DNA of 33,556 nucleotides from Fibrobacter sp. (GTDB lineage Bacteria; Fibrobacterota; Chitinivibrionia; Chitinivibrionales; Chitinispirillaceae): contig JAAZBG010000096.1 of assembly GCA_012513915.1 (NCBI GenBank), forward strand, positions 1 through 33,556, in the 5' to 3' direction. This document shows positions 25,983 to 33,556 of this stretch, piece by piece. Position 1 is the first letter of the stretch; each line of letters starts with the position of its first letter. Below the pieces are notes generated by a model. The model did not search any database. It saw nothing but the letters and a program-made list of their open reading frames with translations, and was not told where the DNA came from. The position numbers and the translations under genes are program-made.

Positions 25983-27191
25983 TTATGGTTTATTAATGGC
26001 TATCACATGTGGCACTTTAAGTTTAATCGCGCTCACAAGATTTACAAGCGCAATACCGGCACCGAAAAGGAATACTGCCTGATGACCGAATTTTGTCCAG
26101 ACAAGACCTCCAATAAGCGCTATTGATATTGAAAATATGTGATCAATTGATACTGCCATTGTCAGTGTTGGTGCTATATGATCTTTACTGATTGCAATTT
26201 TCTTAAGATATGTTGACCGGGCCATGTTGACAGACATCAGTAATTGATCCACCAGAAAACACACCGCAGCAATCACTAATGCGATCTCTTTTGAAAACCA
26301 TTGTGAAGAATACCCATAACCGATACAAACAAATATAAGAAGAAATGCTTCAAAGGCAAGGATCGTACGTTCTCCCAGCTTGTCAACAGCTTTCCCGAGA
26401 AGCGGCTGAAATGCAACGCCACCAATCCCTGCAATTGTCAACAACTGTGCAAGCATAGATGTCGGTTGTTTGAAAACCGTTACAAGCACCCAGGGGGCAA
26501 ATGTAAGAAAAATCTGTTTTCTGGTTCCAAAAAGGATTGCCAGCCAGTAATACATCCTGTACTCTTTATACAATTTCAAATGTGTTTTCGCAGGATGAGC
26601 ATATCCCGGATGCATACTAAACAATGTAAATGCACCTATAAGATAAAACATTGACGCAATTAGAAATGAAATTTTAAAGTCAAAACTAAAATACTTAAAG
26701 CCAACGTATACAAGAAAGCTCCCTGCAATAGTTGCTAAATTGCGAATCGCATTGAGCCGCCCAAGCATCGTACCGGTTTTTCCTTCTTTAGCAAGCTCCA
26801 TCCCGATTGCGGTATTAAGCGGCATAAAAAGATGTTGTCCAAGGCTGAACATAAAGAGCCATATAAACATGAAATGAAACGTTTTCGAAAATAATGCAAT
26901 CATAATAAGACCAATTGCACCACACAGTATTGCAATCATAGCCATTCGTCTGCTGCGAATAAAGAAAAGTGCAGCAGAAACAATTATGACAAGCAAGCCA
27001 CCGGATTCTCTCGGAATTTCAAGAAAGGTGCGCCAGAAGCTGTTCATATCATATGTTGCATCAAGGAAATTATTAAAAACCGCATTGAAAACGCTGTCAC
27101 CCAGACCTACAGTTGACAATGTAACAATAAACAACAGCATATCCCGCTGCATATTCTTAAAAAAGCCTTTAAACCCAGTAATTATCTTCAT
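25983..27191 (-). CDS. MFS transporter
   Basis: 402 residues with about 12 predicted membrane helices in two halves around a central charged loop (P-A-K-T-H-L-K-L-Y-K-E-Y-R). Typical MFS loops are present: R-S-R-R-M-A after helix 2-3 and P-L-L-G-K-A-V-D-K-L-G-E-R in the second half. The class of substrate cannot be read from the sequence. AGGA precedes the ATG. It lies 47 bases behind the RidA-like gene on the same strand, so the pair may form one transcript and could relate to amino-acid or reactive imine handling. Confidence 0.9.
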   Translation of the reverse strand: MKIITGFKGFFKNMQRDMLLFIVTLSTVGLGDSVFNAVFNNFLDATYDMNSFWRTFLEIPRESGGLLVIIVSAALFFIRSRRMAMIAILCGAIGLIMIALFSKTFHFMFIWLFMFSLGQHLFMPLNTAIGMELAKEGKTGTMLGRLNAIRNLATIAGSFLVYVGFKYFSFDFKISFLIASMFYLIGAFTLFSMHPGYAHPAKTHLKLYKEYRMYYWLAILFGTRKQIFLTFAPWVLVTVFKQPTSMLAQLLTIAGIGGVAFQPLLGKAVDKLGERTILAFEAFLLIFVCIGYGYSSQWFSKEIALVIAAVCFLVDQLLMSVNMARSTYLKKIAISKDHIAPTLTMAVSIDHIFSISIALIGGLVWTKFGHQAVFLFGAGIALVNLVSAIKLKVPHVIAINKP

Positions 27192-27238
27192 TGGATCCTG
27201 CCAGACAGGTACGCTACATAGTACTGCACGGATAGCAT

Positions 27239-27616
27239 TTACTGTACCATTGAAATACTCTCGATTTCGACTTTCGCTCCAAGAGGAAGTCTGGCCACCT
27301 GTACTGTGGAACGAGCCGGTTTATGATCACCAAAATATCGTGCATATATCTCATTGACAATTTTAAAATCATCCATCGATTGAAGAAAAATCGTTGTTTT
27401 AACAACATTATTGAAATTGAAACCAGCTTCATTAAGCAGCGCTTTCATGTTTTTCATTACCTGCTCGGTTTGCAGAGCTGTATCATCCGATACCAGAACA
27501 CCACTTCGAGGATCAATACCAAGTTGCCCTGACAGGAAAAGCATTCCGTTATGAATGATTCCAGGTGAATAGGGACCAATTGCTGAAGGAGCATCCTTTG
27601 ATGAGATATTTTTCAT
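27239..27616 (-). CDS. ridA: RidA-family enamine/imine deaminase
   Basis: 125 residues, the standard length of the RidA (YjgF/YER057c/UK114) family, which forms trimers and hydrolyses reactive 2-aminoacrylate-type imines from PLP enzymes. Key features are I-G-P-Y-S-P-G at 13-19, S-G-Q-L-G-I-D-P at 29-36, the substrate-binding Arg102 in A-R-S-T-V-Q-V and Glu119 in V-E-I-E-S-I. AGGG lies 8 bases before the ATG. It is upstream of the MFS gene. The PLP enzymes CysK and alanine racemase encoded nearby belong to the group whose side products RidA clears, although a direct link is not shown. Confidence 0.93.
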   Translation of the reverse strand: MKNISSKDAPSAIGPYSPGIIHNGMLFLSGQLGIDPRSGVLVSDDTALQTEQVMKNMKALLNEAGFNFNNVVKTTIFLQSMDDFKIVNEIYARYFGDHKPARSTVQVARLPLGAKVEIESISMVQ

Positions 27617-27696
27617 AAGTAGTACCCTGTCATTAAAATGATCAATTTACATATGCCAGAAGAACACCTCGAATGATATATTTTATTGTACACATT

Positions 27697-27709
27697 CATG
27701 CCTGGCATG
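27697..27709. promoter_or_regulatory. Palindrome in divergent intergenic region
   Basis: CATGCC-T-GGCATG is a perfect 6+1+6 inverted repeat in the ~185-base space between the minus-strand ridA/MFS pair and the plus-strand ATP-grasp gene. The position suits a shared operator, but only one copy is seen and no regulator is adjacent. Confidence 0.25.
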
Positions 27710-27802
27710 CAGTTGTTTAGATGGATAAATATAAATTATTGCATATATCTGGTGTGTTTATTCTTATTTACAAACAGAATTGCTTTATATAGGTAATGCA
27801 TT

Positions 27803-28729
27803 ATGGATTCAGTATATACAACGACTATTACTACAGCAGCAAAAAAACGGGACATACAGGTCAACGTTCTTGATCCGTATCAGCCTATTTTTGAACTTAT
27901 TTACAGGAACAAATCTGTACGATGTTATAATGCATTAACAGATAATATTGGTGCAGCCACATTTCATCTTGCGCAAAATAAGTTTGCAGCAAATTATTTC
28001 CTCAAACAACATGGATTTCCTGTTGCAGACCAAACTATGTACACCAATATGGAATCTGCACTGCGTTTTTTGTCAGATCACCATTGTATTGTTGTAAAGC
28101 CATCAGCACAATGGGGTGGCCGGGGTGTTTCAACACATATAACATGCAGGGTGGAATTGGAGGAGGCTCTGGAATTCGCCAGAGAATACTGTGACGAAAT
28201 TGTTCTTGAGAAATGTGTCACCGGTATTGACTGGCGGTTGATATTTGTCAATTTTAAATACGTATGTGCAATAGAACGCAATCCTGCATCAATTACAGGA
28301 AATGGAATCGCAAGTATCAGGGAACTTATTCTTGAAAAAAACCGATTCACCCGAGATACGGATCCAGGTAACTGCATTCCTCTTGACAAAGAAACATTAC
28401 GGACAATTAATTCGATGGGTTTGGACTTCAACTCAGTACCAGGACATAATGAATACATTCAGGTTCGCCGCACGACTAACTATCACACCGGTGGTACAGT
28501 TGATATTGTGACAGACAGGATTCCATCAGAGTATATATCAGTATGTGAAAAAGCTGTAAAGTTGTTAAACATTCCAGTTCTTGGCGTTGATATTTTGGCA
28601 GACACTACCAGCAACAGTTTCCACATTATTGAATTAAGCCCCGATCTTGCAATATCTCCTCCGGAAGGAGATATTGTGGTAGAAGCCTGGCTTGATTACC
28701 TGTTTCCAGATTCAATAGTAAACATTTAA
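27803..28729 (+). CDS. Stand-alone ATP-grasp ligase, cyanophycin-synthetase/GshF-like
   Basis: 308 residues. The central pattern matches the ATP-grasp domain of cyanophycin synthetase and bifunctional glutathione synthetase. It has V-V-K-P-S-A-Q-W-G-G-R-G-V-S (Lys99 and Gly-rich loop 105-108), E-R-N-P-A-S-I-T-G-N-G, S-I-R-E-L-I, and Y-H-T-G-G-T-V-D-I-V-T-D. G-V-D-I-L follows, with E277-L-S279 near the end. The usual metal-binding E-x-N is E-x-S here, so activity is not assured. The Mur-ligase half of cyanophycin synthetase and the cysteine ligase half of GshF are both missing. It probably joins a carboxylate to an amine using ATP, product unknown. It ends 14 bases before a hybrid kinase gene. 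Confidence 0.82.
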   Translation: MDSVYTTTITTAAKKRDIQVNVLDPYQPIFELIYRNKSVRCYNALTDNIGAATFHLAQNKFAANYFLKQHGFPVADQTMYTNMESALRFLSDHHCIVVKPSAQWGGRGVSTHITCRVELEEALEFAREYCDEIVLEKCVTGIDWRLIFVNFKYVCAIERNPASITGNGIASIRELILEKNRFTRDTDPGNCIPLDKETLRTINSMGLDFNSVPGHNEYIQVRRTTNYHTGGTVDIVTDRIPSEYISVCEKAVKLLNIPVLGVDILADTTSNSFHIIELSPDLAISPPEGDIVVEAWLDYLFPDSIVNI

Positions 28730-28743
28730 ATCCGGAGTGTGTT

Positions 28744-30900
28744 ATGCAGAAGGGGCATTTATCAATTGCAACTGTTGTTATTCTCATCCTGACATTCTTA
28801 ACTGTAACACTGCTGGGGATTGCCGGAATAATCGGGTTCAATGCATTTTCGCGATACTCCTATAATCAACTCTATGCGACACATTCTGCAATAATTAATC
28901 AGGCAAAAACATCGCTAACGCTACCGATGTGGGACTTTAACACAACTCAGATTAATCAAATAGCAAAAAGTATGATGCTTGATGAAGCAGTTTACTCTTT
29001 TGTAGTAAGGGAAATTAACAAAGCAACTCCAATACTATCACTTGGCCGTGATGAATCATGGAATGTTATACAATCAGATACCGTTATAAAGAGAAATGAT
29101 CAGCTTATATGGATTTCAGCAATCTCATACCATGACCAGAAAATCGGTATAATTGAAATTTCGATTACTACAAGGTTTTTACAGGAAAGGCTCCTTACAA
29201 TTAAATGGATCATATTTGTTTCAATATCAATTGTCGCGATTTTACTTACCATGATATTGTATCTGATTCTCTGGAAAGTAATTCTTCGCCCGCTTAATAT
29301 ACTTGAACAATATTCAATCAGGGTTGAGGATGATACTGATGAAGGGGCTTTTATAAAAAAACATTCATTTAAAGGAGAACTCGAATCACTCCGTTTGTCT
29401 CTTGTCAAAATGGTATCATTATTAAAAGCAAGACATAAGGAACTTGACAAACACCGTTTTCATCTTGAGGAGCTTGTCGCAACAAGAACACTTGAGTTAA
29501 CTAGTGCCAAGGCTGCTGCAGAGCAATCGAACAAGGCCAAATCAATGTTTCTTGCCAATATGAGTCATGAATTCAGAACGCCGCTTAATGCAATTCTTGG
29601 TTTCAGTCAGATTATTGCAAGGGACAATCTACTGCCATTAAAGCTTCGTGATCCTATGAATATTATAATGAAATCGGGTGAGCATCTTCTCTCGCTGATT
29701 AATGATGTTCTTGATCTTGCCCGTATAGAATCCGGAAAAACGCGATTTGAACCAGTTGAATTTGATCTTGGCAGCCTACTTACAGATCTTATTGACATGT
29801 TAAGAATTCGGGCTCGGGAAAAAGGACTTGAGCTTCGCCTTGATCAATCATCCTCATTTCCACGCTTTGTCCGCACAGATCAGGCAAAACTTCGCCAGAT
29901 ACTTATTAATCTCGTTAGTAATGCTATCAAATTTACGAATCATGGGCATATCAGCATCAAACTCGCACTTGCATCACATGTAAAGAACGACCAGCATCAC
30001 GAACTTCTTTTTTCGATCACCGATACAGGAATCGGTATTTCCAAAGAGGATCAAAAACGGTTATTCAATCCATTCGAGCAACTGGGCACTTCGATGCACC
30101 ATGAGGGAACCGGGCTCGGCCTATCAATTGTAAACGAATATGTAAAACTGCTTGGTGGACAGATCTGTGTAGATAGTGATACCGGTGCAGGATCCACATT
30201 TAAATTTTCAATTAAGTACCAACCTGTCAACGAACTTTCAACAGAACTTAAACCGGTAAATACTGACTTACCGCAAAGAATAAAAAATGCCGAAAACTGC
30301 AGAATACTTATCGTTGAAGATCATGTGGACAACCGGGCTATTCTACTTGCACTCCTCAAGCCGTTTGGATTCCAGATACGGGAAGCAACCAATGGACATG
30401 AAGCCCTGGAAATTACCAGAAACTGGATGCCTAATCTGATCTTTATGGACAGACGCATGCCTGACATGGATGGACTGGATGCGACAAAAGCCATACGTAA
30501 CTTGTCTCAATCTGTCTACCCATCAATAATTGCAGTAACAGCACATGCATACAGTGATGAGCAGAAGGAGATGCTCGATGCCGGTTGTAATGGTTTTATT
30601 GCAAAGCCTTACAAGGACAGCAGTATTTTTGAAGCTATACGCACGTTTCTTCCTGTAGAAATTGATTACGGAATTTCAGATGGCAATAACGACTTACACA
30701 ATGTTTCATCACAGGAAACAGACTCATTTGATTCAATTGCCCCTGCGATCAGAGAAAAACTGCTTAGAGCCTCACAGGAAGGTGACATTGATCTGATAAA
30801 AGAAATCGTTGAATCAAATCCGGAACTAAAACCGTTAATACTACCGCTGGCTGAAGCATACAGATTCGATTTGTTGATGGATCAATTGTCAAAAGATTAA
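28744..30900 (+). CDS. Hybrid sensor histidine kinase with receiver and C-terminal helical tail
   Basis: 718 residues, CCGGAG before the ATG. Membrane helices at ~8-32 and ~153-180 bracket a ~120-residue outside sensor, followed by a HAMP-like/coiled-coil linker (~181-265). HisKA has N-M-S-H-E-F-R-T-P-L with His275. The ATPase domain shows I-N-L-V-S-N-A-I-K-F-T (N-box), D-T-G-I-G (427-431) and G-T-G-L-G-L. The receiver (~520-635) has V-E-D-H, Asp569 in F-M-D-R-R-M-P and Lys621 in K-P-Y. The last ~55 residues form a helical tail (I-R-E-K-L-L-R-A-S-Q-E-G ... Y-R-F-D-L-L) seen after receivers in some large hybrid kinases. Key residues are intact. It is probably co-transcribed with the ATP-grasp gene. 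Confidence 0.95.
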   Translation: MQKGHLSIATVVILILTFLTVTLLGIAGIIGFNAFSRYSYNQLYATHSAIINQAKTSLTLPMWDFNTTQINQIAKSMMLDEAVYSFVVREINKATPILSLGRDESWNVIQSDTVIKRNDQLIWISAISYHDQKIGIIEISITTRFLQERLLTIKWIIFVSISIVAILLTMILYLILWKVILRPLNILEQYSIRVEDDTDEGAFIKKHSFKGELESLRLSLVKMVSLLKARHKELDKHRFHLEELVATRTLELTSAKAAAEQSNKAKSMFLANMSHEFRTPLNAILGFSQIIARDNLLPLKLRDPMNIIMKSGEHLLSLINDVLDLARIESGKTRFEPVEFDLGSLLTDLIDMLRIRAREKGLELRLDQSSSFPRFVRTDQAKLRQILINLVSNAIKFTNHGHISIKLALASHVKNDQHHELLFSITDTGIGISKEDQKRLFNPFEQLGTSMHHEGTGLGLSIVNEYVKLLGGQICVDSDTGAGSTFKFSIKYQPVNELSTELKPVNTDLPQRIKNAENCRILIVEDHVDNRAILLALLKPFGFQIREATNGHEALEITRNWMPNLIFMDRRMPDMDGLDATKAIRNLSQSVYPSIIAVTAHAYSDEQKEMLDAGCNGFIAKPYKDSSIFEAIRTFLPVEIDYGISDGNNDLHNVSSQETDSFDSIAPAIREKLLRASQEGDIDLIKEIVESNPELKPLILPLAEAYRFDLLMDQLSKD

Positions 30901-31014
30901 AAAACATATACCTTTAGAATTATTTATGTTACAATATATACAAAAAAACAGAATTTGTGTATGTAGTGTTAACAATGTACACGATTAACGACGAAACTAT
31001 GGGAATCAGGGATA

Positions 31015-31881
31015 ATGAACACTGCTAATCAGGTATCCGGTGATATATTGATTGTTGATGATAACATTAACAATCTTAAAACATTAGAAGAGTTACTGCG
31101 TTCTTCAGGATATAAAGTTCGATGTGCCAGTAATGGTCGTACTGCAATTATTCTTATCTCTGCACGGGTACCAGAATTGATATTGTGTGATGTTCGAATG
31201 CCGGAAATTGATGGATACGAATTGGCGAGGAAAATCAAACTAATGCCAATCTGTCAAGATATTCCGGTAATATTTCTAAGCGCTGCAGGTGAACTTGAGG
31301 AAAAATTAAAAGGTTTCGCAGCGGGGGGTGTTGATTACATTATCAAACCGTTTGAAATTAACGAGGTACAGGTACGTATCCAGACGCATCTTAAATTATA
31401 CAAACTCCAAAAAGAACTTGAGCGATTTCAAATCGAAGCAGAAAAACAATTAAAATTAAAAACTGAAGAGCTTCAGAGCGCATTAAGTGCCTTAAAAACA
31501 TCTCAGCGGAAACTTGACTTATATCTCAATAATACGATTATTGGTGTAATTGAATGGAATAAGGATTTTAAGGTTGAGTACTGGAATCCTGCTGCTGAAC
31601 AAATATTCGAATACTCAAAGGATGAAGCTCTTGGAAAAAGTGCATTCGAACTGATTGTTCCTGAAAATCTAACTAATGAAATATCAGCATTATGGAACAA
31701 TCTCCTGTTGAAAAAAGATACTATCTTTTATACAAATGAAAGCAGAACATCTTCCGGACAAATTATTACCTGTGAATGGACAAATATACCCCTTGTAAAT
31801 GATAATGGTGACGTAACTGGTATAATGTCAATGGCACATAATATCACCGGCCGCTTACACAGCAAGGATGACAAACGGTAA
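31015..31881 (+). CDS. Receiver-PAS protein, probably the N-terminal stump of a decaying hybrid kinase
   Basis: 288 residues. The receiver (~10-125) is intact: I-V-D-D-N, Asp59 in L-C-D-V-R-M-P and Lys111 in I-K-P-F. A coiled-coil linker (~128-165) and a PAS domain (~166-280) follow. PAS ends in the usual I-T-G-R-L. The frame then meets TAA at 31879, but past the stop the same frame goes on to encode a degraded HisKA H-box (see 31882-32042). AGGGA precedes the ATG. The product could still work as a receiver with a PAS domain. More likely it is what remains of a receiver-PAS-HisKA-HATPase-receiver kinase. Confidence 0.8.
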   Translation: MNTANQVSGDILIVDDNINNLKTLEELLRSSGYKVRCASNGRTAIILISARVPELILCDVRMPEIDGYELARKIKLMPICQDIPVIFLSAAGELEEKLKGFAAGGVDYIIKPFEINEVQVRIQTHLKLYKLQKELERFQIEAEKQLKLKTEELQSALSALKTSQRKLDLYLNNTIIGVIEWNKDFKVEYWNPAAEQIFEYSKDEALGKSAFELIVPENLTNEISALWNNLLLKKDTIFYTNESRTSSGQIITCEWTNIPLVNDNGDVTGIMSMAHNITGRLHSKDDKR

Positions 31882-32042
31882 CTTCAGAAACATCCTGCGC
31901 AGAAACAAATAATGGAATCAAACGACTGGTTTACCGGATGTATTGCATATGATATCAACAATATGCTCAGTGGAATAATGAGTGCAGCGGATCTATTAAA
32001 CCTGATATCCCGGTAATTTTGTCATCCGATAGTACGTTTTAG
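31882..32042 (+). pseudogene. Eroded HisKA and receiver fragments of the hybrid kinase
   Basis: Directly after the stop at 31881 the same frame reads L-Q-K-H-P-A-Q-K-Q-I-M-E-S, then G-C-I-A-Y-D-I-N-N-M-L-S-G-I-M, then A-D-L-L. This aligns with the common H-box pattern Q-K-M-E ... G-G-I-A-H-D-F-N-N-x-L, with the catalytic His turned to Tyr. It stops at 32015. In another frame, starting near 31992, I-K-P-D-I-P-V-I-L-S-S-D is the beta-4 region of a receiver and ends at a TAG (32040-32042). The ATPase domain and most of the second receiver, several hundred codons, are missing between the two. Confidence 0.75.
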
Positions 32043-32962
32043 ACATCATCAAAAAGCCAGGTGCTCAGATATCGCTCACCGGTATCAGGCAAAAGTGCCA
32101 CAATCAATTTACCTTTGTTTTCCGGCCGTTTCGAAACCTCCAGTGCTGCCCACAATGCTGCGCCGGATGAAATTCCCACAAGTAAACCCTCTTTTTTAGC
32201 AGCCTGACGCGCTATTATACCAGCATCTTCCTCACGTACCTTTATTATTTCATCAATAACAGACGCTTTAAAATTCTCTGGTACAAATCCTGCACCGATT
32301 CCCTGAATTTTGTGAGGTCCCGGTTGTCCACCACTTAGAACCGGTGACTTATCAGGTTCAACAGCGATTATTTTTATCGTTTTATTTTTATTTTTCAGGT
32401 ATTCTCCCACACCTGAAATTGTACCGCCTGTCCCGACACCCGCAATAAAGATATCAACTTTGCCATCTGTATCATTCCATACTTCCTCTGCAGTAGTGAT
32501 CTTATGAATCGCAGGATTTGCCGGATTATTAAATTGCTGTGGGATAAAAGAATTTGGCGTCGTGGCAGCCAGTTCCTCGGCTTTTGCAACAGCGCCTCTC
32601 ATGCCTTTTGCACCTTCAGTCAAAACAAGTTCAGCCCCAAATGCCTTAAGAATTTTTCTTCGTTCAATACTCATTGTTTCCGGCATTGTAAGAATCAGCC
32701 TATACCCTTTTGCTGCAGCAACATAAGCAAGTGCAATACCAGTATTTCCTGATGTAGGCTCAATTATGACACTGTCTTTGTTAATATACCCGTTTTTCTC
32801 TGCGTCCTCTATCAGCGCAAGCCCGATACGATCTTTCACACTTGAAAGAGGATTAAATGATTCCATTTTTACAGCAATAGTTGCATTTCCGCCGTTCAGG
32901 TGATTGATCGCAACAAGTGGAGTTTTTCCAATAAGCTTTGTAATATCACTAAAGACAGGCAT
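32039..32962 (-). CDS. cysK: Cysteine synthase (O-acetylserine sulfhydrylase)
   Basis: PLP enzyme making cysteine from O-acetylserine and sulfide. The start at 32962 is supported by GGAG 8 bases upstream and by a promoter at 33009-33037; the longer frame to 33037 would begin inside that promoter. The 307 residues show I-G-K-T-P-L-V, the cofactor Lys43 in [18 protein letters not shown], the phosphate loop [10 protein letters not shown] and S-S-G-A-A. A CysK-type assignment fits length and motifs; no regulatory domain as in cystathionine beta-synthase is present. The stop overlaps the end of the eroded kinase on the other strand. Confidence 0.95.
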   Translation of the reverse strand: MPVFSDITKLIGKTPLVAINHLNGGNATIAVKMESFNPLSSVKDRIGLALIEDAEKNGYINKDSVIIEPTSGNTGIALAYVAAAKGYRLILTMPETMSIERRKILKAFGAELVLTEGAKGMRGAVAKAEELAATTPNSFIPQQFNNPANPAIHKITTAEEVWNDTDGKVDIFIAGVGTGGTISGVGEYLKNKNKTIKIIAVEPDKSPVLSGGQPGPHKIQGIGAGFVPENFKASVIDEIIKVREEDAGIIARQAAKKEGLLVGISSGAALWAALEVSKRPENKGKLIVALLPDTGERYLSTWLFDDV

Positions 32963-33008
32963 TCGCTGACTCCTTTTTGTATTGTTTAGTATCCATATAA
33001 ACAATATC

Positions 33009-33037
33009 AATATACTACAACCTGAAAATAGAGTCAA
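33009..33037 (-). promoter_or_regulatory. Sigma-70-type promoter of cysK
   Basis: On the minus strand, TTGACT (33032-33037), a 17-base spacer and TATATT (33009-33014) fit the consensus well. Transcription should begin near 33002, about 40 bases before the cysK ATG at 32962. Confidence 0.75.
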
Positions 33038-33383
33038 GGCTTATTTACAACGACATGATTACTTTCTAAGTACCGCCAACCTGTCCAACAAACATCTTCA
33101 ACTGATTAAAAAATTTATACATAGATCCGGGTGCCTTTAGCAACAGGCTATTCAATAATAGTCACAATTAAAAAGTATATCGACGTGAACATAAACGGTA
33201 TCGAATCGCTGTCAGACTTTTTAGAAATACAGAAATTATCAACAGTCTCAAAATGTCAATTCCCGGATAGTATATCATAATTTTCAGGTTTATTTCTACC
33301 GGATACTATTGTTTTTGCAATTTCCTATTAGTATTTTTCTTTGATGTAAATAACCGGCTATTTAAATTCAATAATACCCTGTA

Positions 33384-33411
33384 TTGACAATTCAAGGCAT
33401 TAGATTTAAAT
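33384..33411 (+). promoter_or_regulatory. Candidate promoter of the histone-like gene
   Basis: TTGACA at 33384-33389, a 16-base spacer and TTAAAT at 33406-33411. The -35 is perfect and the -10 matches 4 of 6. The predicted start of transcription is near 33418, about 34 bases before the ATG at 33452. Confidence 0.5.
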
Positions 33412-33451
33412 CAGCTTAAAAGATAAATCTCTGTCACCATAGGATTCGACT

Positions 33452-33556
33452 ATGAACAAGGCAAAGAAAGCGGCAAAAAAGGCTGTTGCTAAAAAGGCTG
33501 TTGCTAAAAAGGCTGTTGCTAAAAAGGCTGTTGCTAAAAAGGCTGTTGCTAAAAAG
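33452..33556 (+). CDS. Lys/Ala-rich histone-H1-like protein, N-terminal part (3' end outside window)
   Basis: AGGA lies 8 bases before the ATG. The visible 35 residues are M-N-K-A-K-K-A-A-K-K followed by five identical A-V-A-K-K units, each encoded by the same 15 bases (GCTGTTGCTAAAAAG). Lys-Ala-rich tails of this kind occur in bacterial H1-like nucleoid proteins (Hc1/Hc2, AlgP type) and in tails of some ribosomal or HU proteins. It probably binds DNA non-specifically. The rest is cut off, so fold and length are unknown. Confidence 0.75.
   Translation, partial: MNKAKKAAKKAVAKKAVAKKAVAKKAVAKKAVAKK
33482..33556 (+). repeat. Perfect 15-bp tandem repeat inside the histone-like gene
   Basis: Five complete, identical copies of GCTGTTGCTAAAAAG run to the last base of the window. 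The period is a multiple of three, so gain or loss of units keeps the frame and would change only the length of the basic tail. Zero divergence at synonymous sites implies recent expansion or ongoing homogenisation. Confidence 0.97.

Larger units (their letters stand above)
32963..33451. other. Divergent intergenic region with two promoters
   Basis: About 490 AT-rich bases between cysK (-) and the histone-like gene (+). It holds the cysK promoter near one end and a candidate promoter for the histone-like gene near the other. The middle (33040-33380) shows no frame, hairpin or repeat of note. Confidence 0.5.

Noticed and set aside
32963..33037. Longer cysK start adding 25 hydrophobic residues
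   Set aside because: That segment overlaps a strong -35/-10 pair, whereas the ATG at 32962 has GGAG at proper distance and matches the family N-terminus.

Overview
The window looks like chromosomal DNA from a moderately AT-rich, diderm bacterium of the Fibrobacterota/Chitinispirillaceae type or another FCB-group relative. This is inferred from protein style: several exported outer-membrane beta-barrels, a barrel-plus-TPR fusion resembling PorV/PorQ, a secreted protein with a type IX-like C-terminal domain, a parallel beta-helix surface protein and many hybrid histidine kinases. No rRNA, phage, IS element or CRISPR array was seen, and the taxonomy was not tested by any search.

Layout. 1-1014 is the 3' end of a beta-helix surface protein with an internal duplication. 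1250-6821 (minus strand) holds a secreted mutarotase-like protein, an RluA-family pseudouridine synthase, a nitroreductase and a large outer-membrane barrel/TPR protein. A long non-coding stretch (6822-7536) leads to tRNA-Val(CAC). Next comes a one-component membrane-spanning AraC regulator (+), which faces a hybrid histidine kinase (-) across a striking heptanucleotide repeat array (9287-9517). 11796-14202 (minus) is a coupled pair: an exported ComEC-type metallo-beta-lactamase-fold protein and a predicted outer-membrane barrel. 14769-17093 is a patatin/POTRA/barrel protein of the type Vd autotransporter kind.

17237-25625 is a long same-strand run: an H-box-only histidine-kinase-like protein, a lipoprotein, proB, proA, hisI, alr, an RseC-like protein, a TPR membrane protein and queH. 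Spacing is tight from the lipoprotein onward, so much of it is probably co-transcribed. It combines proline, histidine and D-alanine synthesis with redox, envelope and tRNA-modification functions. It ends at a strong bidirectional hairpin shared with a minus-strand tRNA-Pro(GGG).

25983-27616 (minus) is an MFS transporter behind a RidA deaminase. Divergent from these are a stand-alone cyanophycin-synthetase-like ATP-grasp protein, a hybrid histidine kinase and a receiver-PAS protein. The receiver-PAS protein is followed, after an in-frame stop, by decayed pieces of a HisKA domain and of a second receiver. I read this as a hybrid kinase gene collapsing by point mutation plus a large internal deletion. 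cysK (minus) has a clear sigma-70-type promoter. The window ends inside a lysine/alanine-rich histone-H1-like gene made of perfect 15-bp repeats.

No undescribed defence or mobile system is evident. The most unusual items are the block-structured heptamer array, the eroded hybrid kinase, the kinase-like protein without an ATPase domain, the membrane-anchored AraC sensor, and the ComEC-like/outer-membrane pair.
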